Origin: Cyclospora cayetanensis
Lineage: Eukaryota > Apicomplexa > Conoidasida > Eucoccidiorida > Eimeriidae
NCBI RefSeq assembly: GCF_002999335.1
Contig: NW_020312403.1
Location: 124,001-188,000, forward strand
Length of the DNA: 64,000 bases
Direction of reading: 5' to 3'
In this document: positions 11,895-23,654 of the stretch, one piece after another
Numbering within the stretch: position 1 is the stretch's first letter
Layout of the letters: each line of letters begins with the position of its first letter
Position numbers and translations under genes: made by a program
Notes under the pieces: model-generated
Databases searched by the model: none
What the model was told of the DNA's origin: nothing
Seen by the model: the letters and a program-made list of their open reading frames with translations, nothing else

Positions 11895-14800
11895 TGCAAA
11901 ACAATTCGCGGATCCGTCAAGCCTCTAACGGCGCATTTAAATATCCCCCGCTGGTCGTGTGCAGCGGTGCACGACGCGTAAGGGAAAGCGAACACACAAG
12001 TGGGAGCTCCTCTGCTCTCGGGGAGGCCTACGGAGCTCTGCAGGCCGCACCGTGGACGGAGGGATATTAGTGGAGAGTTTCGCGAAAGAAAATAGAAGAG
12101 ACTGAGCAACAGGTATTGAAAGTAGTGGGCATGTAGCTAAGGAAGGAAGTTGGGTAATTTGCAGCTTCTTAGGGGTACAGGCTGCAATAAGCATCCAAGG
12201 AGGGCAACGCCTCCAGCAAGGCCCGACGCCAAGCCTGTTTGCTTGTCTTGCCCTTCCTCTGCATAATACAATGGCCAATAAGATAGAAAAGCCCAGAGGA
12301 AAATTCAAAATGATGCAAAGGCTTTTTGCATTGAAAGACTGCGGAGCCAGGGGAGGTGCCACAAGTCCATACACCACGATCAATGACCGCGACCTGATCG
12401 CGGTGCAGTTAAACATGAAACAAATGCCAAGAAGAGATTTCATGCAGATTAAAGCCTTAAAGTCTGATTTTTTCTTCAGATAATCACCTGAAACAAGTCA
12501 TTGTTGTGGCCTGCAAAAAGTTTAGTTCTCCAGAACAGAATGGTGTTGCATGGTCTTCGGCTGCGCCACAGCATATCCTGCTGCAGTGAACATAAGCTTC
12601 GAAACTCGTCCGGTTCTTCGGTCCTAGAGAAAAAAGCATCTCCAGTATACTAAGAAATTTTGATCTGTTTTCTATGCGATTTCTCATCGAATACTGCCCA
12701 AGAAGCTTCCATGACCACTGCCGGTCTCTCTGCATATGCCTCCCATTGTGCTTCCTCTGTAAGCGCAGCTGATGATCTGATGCCATGCCTGCAATACTAA
12801 GCAGGAAAATATTCGAATGAATGGGAAGGAGTGAGTGAGCTGTGAGTTGCGTGTGCAAGACATGAACTTTTGTCCTCTAATTACGGCCATGCCACCCTGA
12901 CGCTAAGAAGCAAAGTCAGGCTTCATTTTGGTTTGTCTCTTACGGCAGTGAAAAAATATGTGTTTCACCCTTGGAAACACGGAATATCAGGCCACGAGCC
13001 CTGTTAAGGCGGCAGTCTCGCTACTGTCCACAGAGGAATCCATAAGCGAAAGCACGCATACACGACAGGCTTTACTTAGGCAGGTCCTGCTAGAGTAACT
13101 TTATTGAGTTCGAATCTGGGCGCGTATCCAATGGATGACTGGGCTCTAAGTAGTCTTCAAGTACTGATATTGGAGCTAGCCTCGTGGCTTGTGCAGCACT
13201 TCTTGTTCCAAATTAATGTATATGAACACTTTTACACCAGTAATGCTTAGCGAAGAATTATCACAAAATTGACTACTTAGCATGGCCCTTCTTATTTCCA
13301 GTTTGTTTCAGAATAGTGTAAGCTTATCACGATAAGGCGCAATGTGTGGGTATGCGCTACGTGCTGTGTAAACATAGCTGTGAATACGTGGAATGGTGTT
13401 GAGAATCAGTAACGTGTGCCTAAGCTGCTCATCTCGTCACGCCGGAGCCCTGAGGGGTGCCGACATGGGAGTGGAGGAGCACTTCTGAAAGAATAGTCAC
13501 TTTTAATCAAGGTGTCTGGCGTCAAGTGTATCACCTCATTTAGGGCCTCCACTGAGAAATAATTAGATTTCGCCACATTGCAAACTTGGTTGAATTTTCC
13601 TGAGTGGTTTTGCAACAGACTGAACTTCTTTCCATAAACGAGCCCCTCAACTTTCCCGACGTAACAGGTAGGGACAGCTAGAGTGCGCGTGACTGCATCA
13701 TCCAGGTACTTCGAGCGTTTACAATTACTTGCAAATAGCATCCAGCGGAAACACACCCAAGATTGCGTCTTCTTGTGTCAAGTGTATGGTACTCTCTAAT
13801 AAGCAGGAGAGAGGAAGAGACAAACGATCGGTCACCTCTCTCAGATGTACCTAATGAGCTAGAATTGTGTACGCGTTGCTGAGACCACTATTCGGAGTGC
13901 TTCCTAACAGAGCCCGTAGATGGAGTGCTACAATTTCTCCATAGATCTAGCGAAAGTCCCTTATCCAGATCACCACATCAATACCTAAGATGGTGTTATT
14001 AGATCTCTGATGCATGAAAGCCCTTCTTCCTCTCTCGCTTCACGGTTTTTCGGCATGAACGAACAGAAACTAGCTGGAATGCATCTTGCTGCACCGTCCA
14101 ACCTCTTCATTCTTGCGGATATCTGCATATTGCAGCCTGGAAAAGCATGTACGCAAGCATAATTCATTCTTAGAGCATGTGAATAGCGATGATCGGCAGC
14201 AGCTGGCATACATGAAGAGCCACGTTACAAAAATATATCATAAGCATGCAGACGGTGGGTGTTTTATGCAGTGTTTTAGCAAGCCAGGTCTGGAGAATGA
14301 CATTTGCTTTTTTCCATGACAGAACGAATGCAGAGGGTCAGGCTGCGCGAGGACGCATTCTACTATATAAGCCGTCTCACTCAATTATGTTTTCCCAGGC
14401 AAATAGGAGCCAGAACAGCCATACGGGTATAGTAAGCTAAACAACACTTTAGCACTTCCTACCAAGCAATTGATATTTCACTATGAATTGCCAGATAACT
14501 GGATAACTTGTTTGTCTGTTTGTAAAGTTTTCCTGTGGCGCAGTCTTGATCACCCAAGACAAAATACGCAAGTTCATGCTTTGTGCACGCCGGCTATGAA
14601 TGCCTGGAGTGTATTGAGGGTAGACTCATGCGTTCCCTAGCTGTACCGCTCAACTCATGTCGGGAAATTTGAAGAGCATACGCGGGTAAAGAGAGAAGCT
14701 GATTTAAACAGGCATTCAATAGAGTGCTCCATTCAACCGGTTTTCGGAAGCACAAGTAGTCCAATACCAGATCTCTTCATATAGGTCAAATCATCTGACT

Positions 14801-15159
14801 GCAGGGAACTCCAGTTTTGCTTATTCTGGCCTCATTGGCCCATCGGTTTATGTCGAGCTCAGCTGAACAGCAAGATTTGGGAGAACTGAGAAGGGAGAAG
14901 CGATGAATGTATGGAACGATTGGTGTATATCGGGAAATATGAATTATTGGTCCGCCAAAGCTACAACATATGCGACCAGCTGCTTTGTAAACAATTGATA
15001 TGAGATTTGACTGAATTGTCATGTCAAATGGTAACAGAATGGGCAGGCACTCAGTGTGCCGACGGGTGGGGCTTGCACAAATGGTGGACCACTTGCGATT
15101 TCTTGAGCAAATGAGTGAAAGTCCTGTGTCTACGGCTGAAACGGAAGAGCGGAGCTAAG
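11895..15159. other. Gene-poor spacer
   Basis: About 3.3 kb. The first few hundred bases should hold the promoter and 5' UTR of the Gln-rich gene. Open frames are short (up to about 168 codons on the minus strand at 11.9-12.4 kb), AT-rich and without recognisable motifs. No RNA gene or splice-consistent exon chain was found. Confidence 0.45.
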
Positions 15160-17840
15160 AAATACGCTTTTGGATATCAAGGCTGTCTCTTCCAGTCCCA
15201 GCGTACAGGTCAAATGAACGAGAAAGGTAGTTGGAAAGAGCCCTTGCTATTACGCAGTCCCAGACGGCCCTGAACAACGCCGCTGCCTCTATTGTGGGAG
15301 ATGGGGTCACAAAGTTAAGAACCGCAAGGGCATGAAAAAAATTCGGAGGCCTCAAGCAGCGATAATGCGCTCAGTGGCCGCTGGGTCCTTGGCAAGCAAA
15401 GCTAGCGCCTCCTGGAAATAGAACGCCCCCCAGCACGCAGCTGGCGCAGTGAAGGGGGCCACAGAGGAGAGAGAGACGCAGTCGAGATCCACCACGGGTC
15501 GATTTAGCCCTGAAACAAACTTGCTTTAGTGGTACAGAGTCGATACTGATACTTGTCACTGGATTCGAAGTAAATTTACTATCCGAGGAGACGGTCCAGA
15601 CATGCAACATGCCTGTTCATTCCAAAGCACGGTCCCTAGGACTCAGATTTGCTGACGGGCGATATGACGCAAGAATTGGCAAGGCTGTGGCGGCTGGATG
15701 CTACATTTAGTCACAATTGAATTCTACCAGCGTGTTCCATGACTCATCTAGGATCCGTGAAGCACATTGTACACCTACGTCTGCCATGGGTTACTCACTG
15801 GAAGGCGCACACCACGCATCCGGCTACAGCTGTGAGCTGTTTGAAGGCTAGCGTGCCAGAACAGAACAAGAAGAAGTAACTCTTTGTCTCCTAAGCAATA
15901 CTCCTTTCATCTATGATAAGCCAGTTAGATTCGCTACCGCAACAATGCGAGCCAGAGTCTTCATGGGGGCGGGTCAGCAGAGTAGTACACAAAGGTTTGA
16001 GGCAAACATCCAGGCTTAGTAGCTCTGCAACAAATTCCACTGAAATATTAGCCGACACGCCGCAAAAATAGGAGAAAATTAAGAAGGATCTCGTTGATGT
16101 GCTAAATGCCTCCGAGCTGCCAGCTAGCCGGCCACCTGCTGGTCGTCCAGTGCATCGTATTGAGCTTGTCTCTAGTTCGGCCCCGAGCTATGTTCCGCAG
16201 AATCAGATGACCCCATGGCATGAAAAAGCTCTACCTGAATGCATAAGGTTTGCTCAGCAAAAAATACAATGCAGGAATCAACCAGCAGCTTTGGGCGTAA
16301 CCTTGTGGCCATGCAGAAAAGGATGGAAATTGGTGCATGTGTTTGACTCTGGACCCCGGATGAAGATTACTGTGGCACAGCAAATTCCCAATGCCTCCAA
16401 TTGGAAATGTACACTACAAACTACTTGGACCAACGACTATGTGTTTACAGCCGCCTTCTTACGAATCCCCATTTTCCCAGATGCCGGGCACTACACGGCG
16501 TCACACTCTCGTACTTGGAAATTGATGTATGCCAGTATGCTGTTTGTACATTGTGATGCCCCACCAGCGATGCGACACCAAATTCTAAAACATTTGAAGC
16601 ATTGAACTTTTTGATCGCGTGTGTGGTTTGCAAGAGTTGGGCCAAACCGGGCAGAAATTGAAGCAATCAAACAGCGATTAATAGTTCCCCACAAGCAAGG
16701 ACGCTCATAAGTTCTATGGGATCGCACCTTGTTACCGAAAGCGCATTCATAGCTTTGCTCGGATAGGTGCTCCTTTGAGTAATTTACATTAAATCGCAGT
16801 CTGTGACGTGGATAGAAGTGGCGGATATGGTAACAAGGAAGCTAGCTGGCAGGCCTACAGCTCCTCTGGTAGTGGCGCTGCCTCCTTCTGAGTGGCATTT
16901 TTACAAACAACCCATGCCATGACATAGCGGTGGATCCTATTCTCTCCTTTCAATATGCTAAATTCAAAGATTCAGAGTAATTCGTGTCATGCCTAACGCT
17001 CTAGTGAAACCAAACAACGGCATCTAGTGCAAGAAAAGGAGCTCCAAGCAGTGTGGGGGGTGAAAAGTGTCGGCTCTTCATAGGGGCATCATATTACCAG
17101 ATCGACCATCAGTCTTCAATACAAATCATAAAGAAATGTAAAGTCGTCTGCAATCATACAGTTGCTCGCTGCCAAGGATGCCACCTGCAACGACCCTACG
17201 TTGATGCCCTGTACATGGTTCAGTGTAGTCGCTGACGTGCGCTCGCGACGCGCTAGCCATTCACTATTGTGCACGGCAAGCGCTCTTGTCTGTGATGACT
17301 CACGAGTTCTATGGACAAGCGGTAGTTTTATACGTTTTCACCCATGTTTCAGCGGCTAATGCCGATATTTCTAACGACAAAAGGTCGAAACACAACAATG
17401 CTAAGGATGGCCTGCTGGGGTTCCAAGCAAAGCGGGAAATCCACCGTGTGTACTTACCAACTTGGCTGCCCAGTGTGTTTTTGGCGATATACACATTGCC
17501 ACGTTCTACTAAGACATGTTACAGTGCAACCTCCCGGGGAAGAGCTTGCACAGTTCATCTCGCGTCCTGGGATGCGCCTCGCCGCATAGCAGGTTTTATA
17601 GTGATACCCGCAGCTGAAGCCACGACTGCGGAACTCCTCCAAGATTGGACTTTTGCAAAACCTTCTGGCTTTTAAAAGCAATTTGACTAATCTGAATATG
17701 AAATTTGTTGCTGGACTGCTGGATGTCAATGGTCGCGACAACTACGTAATTGAAAGCAATTACGCCCATTTCCTGCCTTATTCCAGCTCGGCCACGGCTC
17801 AGGCAGTCACACAATTATCAGTGCATTTTTTTAGAGCTCC
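15160..17840 (+). mobile_element. Decayed Ty3/gypsy retrotransposon, copy 1
   Basis: Interrupted reading frames on the plus strand appear in the order gag end, protease, reverse transcriptase, RNase H, integrase. The gag zinc knuckle at 15284-15325 reads C-x2-C-x4-H-x4-R, so its last Cys is lost. A retropepsin-like segment follows, with VTG in place of DTG at 15555-15563 and an ADG motif near 15651-15659. A reverse-transcriptase-like frame covers 16099-16605, with LPASRPPAGRPVHRIEL and a degenerate block resembling MPFGL-NAPATFQ. An RNase H-like piece lies near 17050-17220. An integrase start (DGLLGFQ) is near 17408 and an integrase core is near 17695-17820 (NYAHFLP). There are several stops and frameshifts and the element is dead. 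It is colinear with the second copy at 46.1-48.9 kb. LTRs and exact ends were not found. LTR retrotransposons of the chromovirus/Ty3 type are known from Eimeria genomes. Confidence 0.75.
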
Positions 17841-17855
17841 AAGGATTAAGCAAAC

Positions 17856-17895
17856 ACCACACACACACACACACACACACATGTACACACACACA
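17856..17895. repeat. (CA)n microsatellite
   Basis: About 20 CA units interrupted once by atgt, immediately after the integrase remnant of the first retrotransposon fossil. Confidence 0.9.
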
Positions 17896-20812
17896 GTGCG
17901 TCATTACGGACAGGAAACCAAAGTTCTGTAGTTTGTTCTGGAGCGTGTGTATGCCTCGCCTGCACACTAAACACAATGCAACCCCTGCATGCCACCTTGA
18001 TCCAGAAGGACAGACAGGGCATACCAGTCACACTCGTCAGCAGTATCTACTGGGACTTTATTCTAATAACAATCCAATTCTTTGCCTTGAATTTCGTATT
18101 TATGCTGAGTGGGCTTACAACACGACGATGCACTCATGTACTTATTGCTCTTCCGAATCCTTGCTAAAGACTGAGCGGTCGATCACCCCACTGGGACTGA
18201 ACCTGCGGATCCAAGTTCAGCAACCACCCTGCTGCTGGAAATTTGAAGCGCTGGCTAGTGCAAACGAATGCATGCGCAAGGGTCAAGAGAGACAGGCCCA
18301 AATTAAGATGAGCGGCGGCTGGACTTGTGCTTCGGGCCTGAAGGTTTCGTTCTGTTAAGTCGCAAGGTTCTAAGAGGTGCATTTTAAGGTGAACAGACAT
18401 AGACATGTGTGGCCATCGACGTAGGAGCACTTGCCTTCCTTTCGCGAATCAATGTTTATTCTTACGTCATCGATTTCTTAAGGGTTGGAGATACCATAAA
18501 ACATTACCACTGGCTTTCTGAAACGTTTCAAAACGCCTTCAGCTATTTAGGACTTCGTGGCGCAGTCCAGTGACCCCTGTAGATGCTTAAATCCACAGGG
18601 GACCATAGAAGTGCTCGTTCCTAGAACTTTTGGGCGCCGAGAACAGATTAATGCTTTTAGTAAAACGTGGTGGACAGCGGACAAGAAGGTTCGGTCTTTG
18701 CTCCCCGGGGGGAAGCTCACGACTTTGTTTTCTTTACAAGGCTAATCGCCATAGACAATATTTCTCCGTTACGCTGGTATCGTTTATTTCTCACCCAGGT
18801 TGTGCCTCGTTGTTGCTACCTTAATCTATGAGTAGTGCTTTAACAGTTCCCGGAAATTCTTAGGTTTTCTCTACACTCAGATCTATGCAGAGGCACTTAG
18901 GTATACTGTACCCACATTCTTTCTCAATCCTTCATTGGCGATTTGAAATAATCTTTTCTGTGTGTACCTCATGTACTGTCATGTAGACAAACTTGTATGA
19001 GGTGCGCAGGCATTGGTGAAAAAATAGTGTGCATTGTGTTCTACTGTGCAGATTTCACTTCTCTTGTGTGTTTTCAGAGCAGAAGGTGTACATAGTTCAG
19101 CGGTGCGACAACAGCAATCCAGACGTCCGCAGGTGTCGCGTTAGTTTTTGACTCTTTTTCGGTGTTGAATGTTGTTTGGCCGTCTCAGGTTTTCTTTGCG
19201 TGCACTGTCGCGGACAATTTGGAGCTTCAAGCTAATGGCTTTCCGATTCTCCTAGTGAGCGAATGCACTGCCTCACACGCAGGCACCGTGCTTAAAATTA
19301 AGTGTTTGTTATTTGTCCACCTCTTAGCTGACCATAGCTATGCCCAATTCTTCTTCTAGAAATAGCTTTTATCGTAGCGAGCTGAGCTACACCTAGGCTC
19401 TTCCTATTACGATAGCCACATTTAGCAAAGAACTAGTAGGATTATACAGGGTGCGTGGCTTTTCGCATACCTTTTCTACTGCAAAGTATTGTGCGCTCAA
19501 TTTGAGAAGACTCAAAGCGGTGTTTCCTTCCACTCAGTTTTACATAAGCATTTGACCTTTACATTTGCTTTTCTCATTTGAATGTTTTTGCTTTTCCTGT
19601 TCTGAATGGTGAGCGGCTATTAGGTGGGACCCCATGCGCTGTTCTGTATGTAATTGGTCTCAACTGACAGGTACGGAGACATGAGGGTGCGTGCTTTCAT
19701 GACCTTTCCAAAATCACTTTGCCAATTCACAGTAAAGTGCTTTCTTATATGGTAGCTGTGTCTAACTAAGAGTTACCAAAGGGTTTGGTGTCCTGTTTCT
19801 CTCCGTATACCCTTTTTATTGCAAAGTAGCAATAGCTCTATACACAGCCATATTGAATTGAGCGGGTTCGCTAAGTGCCATATGGAGCCACGTGTGAATG
19901 CTCAGAGTGCTTAAAGGTGGAAGCTGTGCTCGCTATAGCTGTCCTCATGTTAGGAATTATGCGGGATGCGGGCAGGAAAGGAAGGGAACCCTGTTGAAAA
20001 TAATGTGACTCTAGTAAACTTGAATTATGTCATGAGCAACAAATATCCTAGCCTAATCACTAGAGCTCCAAATATGAGGGAAGAAACACAGATATGGTGC
20101 GCGTAGCTGGACTATATATGGCGAGCAATCACCACTAGTTGCGCTCAGCATCTTGCACGCAGGCACAGAAACATGCACCTTCTTGTATCTAATTAACACA
20201 GCTTCGCAATACATAAAATACACAAACGGAAGGCAAATAGTCAAATCTGTACTAAGTCTTAGTTGTATATACTCAGGGTAGCTAAGTCTTGTGCGAAATT
20301 TAGCCCGCTACAGTCACAGTCTTATGGTAAGCTCTGTTGAACGCAGAGCCACGTTTCGGAGACCTCCTTTGCATACTTTCCTGTGTTCCCCATACATCAC
20401 TTCTAATTATCCACAACCCGTGTCCCCCAGTTCTGATTTTCCTTCTTTGCTGTAGTGGCCCTCCTGTTGCAGCTTGAGGGTGAACCGTAAATGCAATGAA
20501 ATAGCTTGCTTTTTGTATCAATCACCTTGACGGTTGCTGCCACATATGAAGGAGTGCTTCATTTCTAAAGTTTCTCGGCAAAATGGCTGATGCTGGTGGC
20601 AGTTTTGCGCAAGTGCGCGTGGGTGTGCGGAGTTCCGGATGGGCCTGCAAATTGAAAAAGACGTGTAAAACCATTTCTAACTCCCCCACAAAAGTTATTT
20701 GTGTGCACCTTTTCCTGTAACGAGCAAATATCCATCTATATTATACGGTCATTGCAGTCAAAATCGGTCGCTAATAAGGAACCTCGGGAGCGCTGCCGAA
20801 CCGCCTTGTGCT

Positions 20813-20832
20813 GGTTGGCTGATCAGCCAACC
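20813..20832. repeat. Perfect 20-bp palindrome upstream of the six-TM gene
   Basis: ggttggctgatcagccaacc equals its own reverse complement with no spacer. It lies about 445 bp before the ATG of the six-TM gene. It could be a dimeric transcription-factor site or a cruciform. Function is unknown. Confidence 0.6.
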
Positions 20833-21276
20833 CATTTCGCCATCTTTTGTCCAAATTAGTTCGTAGAGAAAAAGAAGGGAGGAGATACAAGATAAAGCAA
20901 GACCAGCCGAAATAGGCGGGAGGGCAACATTCATTGCATAGGCGATTGCTGTTGATTTGCGTAGTCGCCCTGTCGCTAGTCGGCGGTGCCTGTGCCTCAG
21001 GACTTTGCGAGTCGTCCTCAGTGCACGCCTTCTTTCCCGATCCTTGGTTGACGTGGATTCTTATGTCCTTTTTTTCGCCTTCGAATGACCTAGTAGTTGA
21101 TTTGGCTCAGCCGACTTTCCTTCGTGTGTGCCCTGAAGCGTGAAACCTACCGGTGACGACTGGTTGCTGGGTGTGGCGCACCGCCGGGCCGAGCGCGTTC
21201 TAATCTTCTTCACGTCGATTCTTTCTTTACTTTTATCCTTTCGGCGAAGAAGCATTCGGATTGCTCTCTCAGCGCA

Positions 21277-23097
21277 ATGTACTTCACTTACGTCGTCAGA
21301 CCGGGCGAGGCCCCCGAAGGTCGGGGTCCGCAGTTCGAGCCCTTCTGGAGCTTTTTAGTAAACTACAATCTCAGGCTCGGGGTCTTCTTGCTGTTAGCGG
21401 CATATACCTGCCTTCTTATGACTGTGTCCGCTGGACGTGATGATCCCCTGGCCCTCCTGAACGTCCTCCGTGCAACACCAGATTCCGCAGGTATGCCTCC
21501 TTGGGCTTTCACTCCGAAGTCAACGCTTGACAACTCTGAGAATCAAAATGCTGCAGCACGGGCATGTTTGGATTTATTTGTGTCCCCGAAATGCAGTGGC
21601 GCCCTCGATACTTATCCTTCGCGGTGACAACTACAACTCCAACCTTTTTAAGCACCCTTATGTGCTCCCTTCCATTCTGTGTCATCTCTAGATACTTTAT
21701 GTATGCATTCGGGATTTCGATGCTCAGGAAAGTGCCCTCTTTGGGCAGCGCAGCTGGGATGCGGCATTTTGATCTTGGGTCACCTGACTGTTCTGGCCTT
21801 CCAGTCCCTCACTGACGACGACAGCAGGTCAGCTCTTGCGTTTGTGCATGCGGCTTCTGCCTAGAAAGGATCTATCACGCTTATGGAATTTGCGATTGCA
21901 TGCTCCTCTTTTGTGCAAATGGCATAAACACAACCCTTCGAAAGTTTCTGTATGGACACGTCTTTGCGTCGTTTTAGAAAGGCCGCATTCTTGTTTGCTA
22001 TGAACACTGATGCAAGACCTCGGCTTTTTACCCGCTGCGTGTATTCAGCATTAAGCAATCACGAGGATACCGTTCGGGCAGCAAGTTTCTCCAACAGGCG
22101 TCTTCCTTCGGAGTTGTTGCCTCCACTCTGTCCCTCCTGGTGGTGTATTCCGCCAACTACTACTTCGATGACCCCTGGATGAACAAGACCGTTGGCAGTG
22201 GATCTTCTTGGCTCATTTTTTTCACTGCAAGACTTTGTGACGCGCTGTCATTGTTTTTCTTCGCTGGGTAAGAAGGTCCTTATACAACTTCTTACGCCGA
22301 TGTCCCCCTTTGTTTCCACTCTTTCCCTTTGCACCTCTGCATACTTTGCCTCGTCGTGTGACGCAGCAGTAATCTTACGCTTTAACTAGAACCTTACCAG
22401 TTCACCCAGTGTATAAGACTTTTATGCCGACCATCGTGCCTCCTTTTAATGCTCGGCTGTGGCGATGTACGCAACAACGCCCCCGTGGCTCTTCGGTCCA
22501 CTGTCGTGAAAATTCCTGTGGAGGGACCATAGGACCTGCTGTTTGGTCCCTAACGTGACCATCTTGCGCTCTGCATCGTTTTCGCACTGCAGTTCTGCCT
22601 TTTACCTTGAAGCCTACCATTCAGAGGGCGCTGGAGAAGCCTGGGGATGGTTGGGAGCCATCTGCTTCAACCTTACTGCCTTTGCAGGTGCTGCGCTTTC
22701 TTTTAGAATGGTCCCTTGAGTTTTCTCCTCAAATCTTTCCAGTAAAGCCGCACCCTGTCTCTGAGAGCTTTTTCTCACGTGCGTGTTTCTTCTTTGCGAC
22801 GCAGAAGTTGCAGCTCTCGCCACCTGGGGAAACGCTTCTTTTCCAGTTTGGGATGCAGTGTACACCGTGATGCTGGGGGTGTCCCTATGCGTCCTATTCT
22901 TGTGGTCTCTCTTCTTTGAGCCAGCTAGCCACCGCTTTGACGTGCGGCTGACACAGTCAGCCATGCGTAACGAGTATTATAAGTCCCGTAACGCCATGGC
23001 GTACTATGGCCCAGCTGTTGTCAATGCAGATGGGGAGATTGATATTGCTGCAGCAGCCCAACAGGCTCAGGCCTGTCTTAACTGTTCAAGCTGCTAA
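21277..23097 (+). CDS. Six-transmembrane protein, GAPM-like (glideosome/inner membrane complex candidate)
   Basis: Five exons: 21277-21490, 21728-21827, 22082-22267, 22593-22687 and 22805-23097, giving about 295 aa with phase preserved. The exon 2/3 join uses a weaker donor (gtcagc) and acceptor and is tentative. Six hydrophobic spans are visible: LRLGVFLLLAAYTCLLMTV, LGCGILILGHLTVLAF, FGVVASTLSLLVVY, WLIFFTARLCDALSLFFFAG, WGWLGAICFNLTAFAEVAA and AVYTVMLGVSLCVLFLWSLF. The N terminus is short and cytosolic-looking. The tail is hydrophilic, about 50 aa, and ends in a Cys cluster (CLNCSSC) that could be acylated. Length, span number and the NYNLRLG stretch before TM1 suit the apicomplexan GAPM family, which spans the inner membrane complex and links it to the cortical network. 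I infer this from architecture and memory of the family, without an alignment. It is convergent with the next gene. Confidence 0.6.
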
Positions 23098-23654
23098 GGC
23101 TCGTGCGATGAGCTTGCTGCTTCATTACAAGCTCTGCCCATCTCGCTTTCCACATGCGCAATGCCTCTCAGTAGCTCTGTCCCATGGCAAAAGTTACATG
23201 CACGGAGGCAACAGCACATATACTGAGAGGAAAGAGGCATGGGGAAAACCACAAGGCCATGTGGCTCGCGCTTTAGATTGACACTCCGCCTTTCTGTTTC
23301 TAAACCATCCATTTTAGTTTAAATGTGCATCCACAAGTGCATGCTGAGATACAGCTCTCGGCAAAACCTCCCGCTTTTGAACAACACACGCACAAGCTAA
23401 ATTACCAAAAAGAAAAGTCCGAAAAGCAGCTGGAGATCTGCCTTTTCCCTGACGCGTTCAGACACTCAATAAGCAAGGCAGCAATGACATCTCGAGTAAT
23501 TTGTAAGAGTTTCAAGCCTAGAGAAGAGCAGCATAGTGGAAAGACGGCTGACGCACTCGAGTTTATGTAGAAAACACACAACTGCTCCCTTGTCTGCGGT
23601 TCTTTGCACACCGTTCGCCTGCTGTTTGCAGCAACCATACCCTCAAGCCCTTCT
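23098..23654. other. Convergent 3' intergenic region
   Basis: About 560 bp between the stop codons of two convergent genes. It should contain both 3' UTRs and polyadenylation sites. No further feature was seen. Confidence 0.5.

Larger units (their letters stand above)
17841..21276. other. Gene-poor spacer and upstream region of the six-TM gene
   Basis: About 3.4 kb, AT-rich, with no convincing exon. It contains a (CA)n tract at about 17856-17895 and a perfect 20-bp palindrome at 20813-20832. The final few hundred bases should hold the promoter and 5' UTR of the six-TM gene at 21277. A hydrophobic frame from 20934 lacks an ATG and was not accepted. Confidence 0.45.

Noticed and set aside
13100..13135. 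gttcgaatc resembling a tRNA T-loop
   Set aside because: The flanking bases do not form a T-stem and no anticodon arm or acceptor stem fits upstream.
18560..18605. Short inverted repeat ccccctgt/acagggg
   Set aside because: Only about 7 bp of stem in a gene-poor region, expected by chance at this length.
20934..21143. Signal-peptide-like plus-strand frame before the six-TM gene
   Set aside because: It begins with TTG, has no ATG, and lies where the 5' UTR of the six-TM gene is expected.
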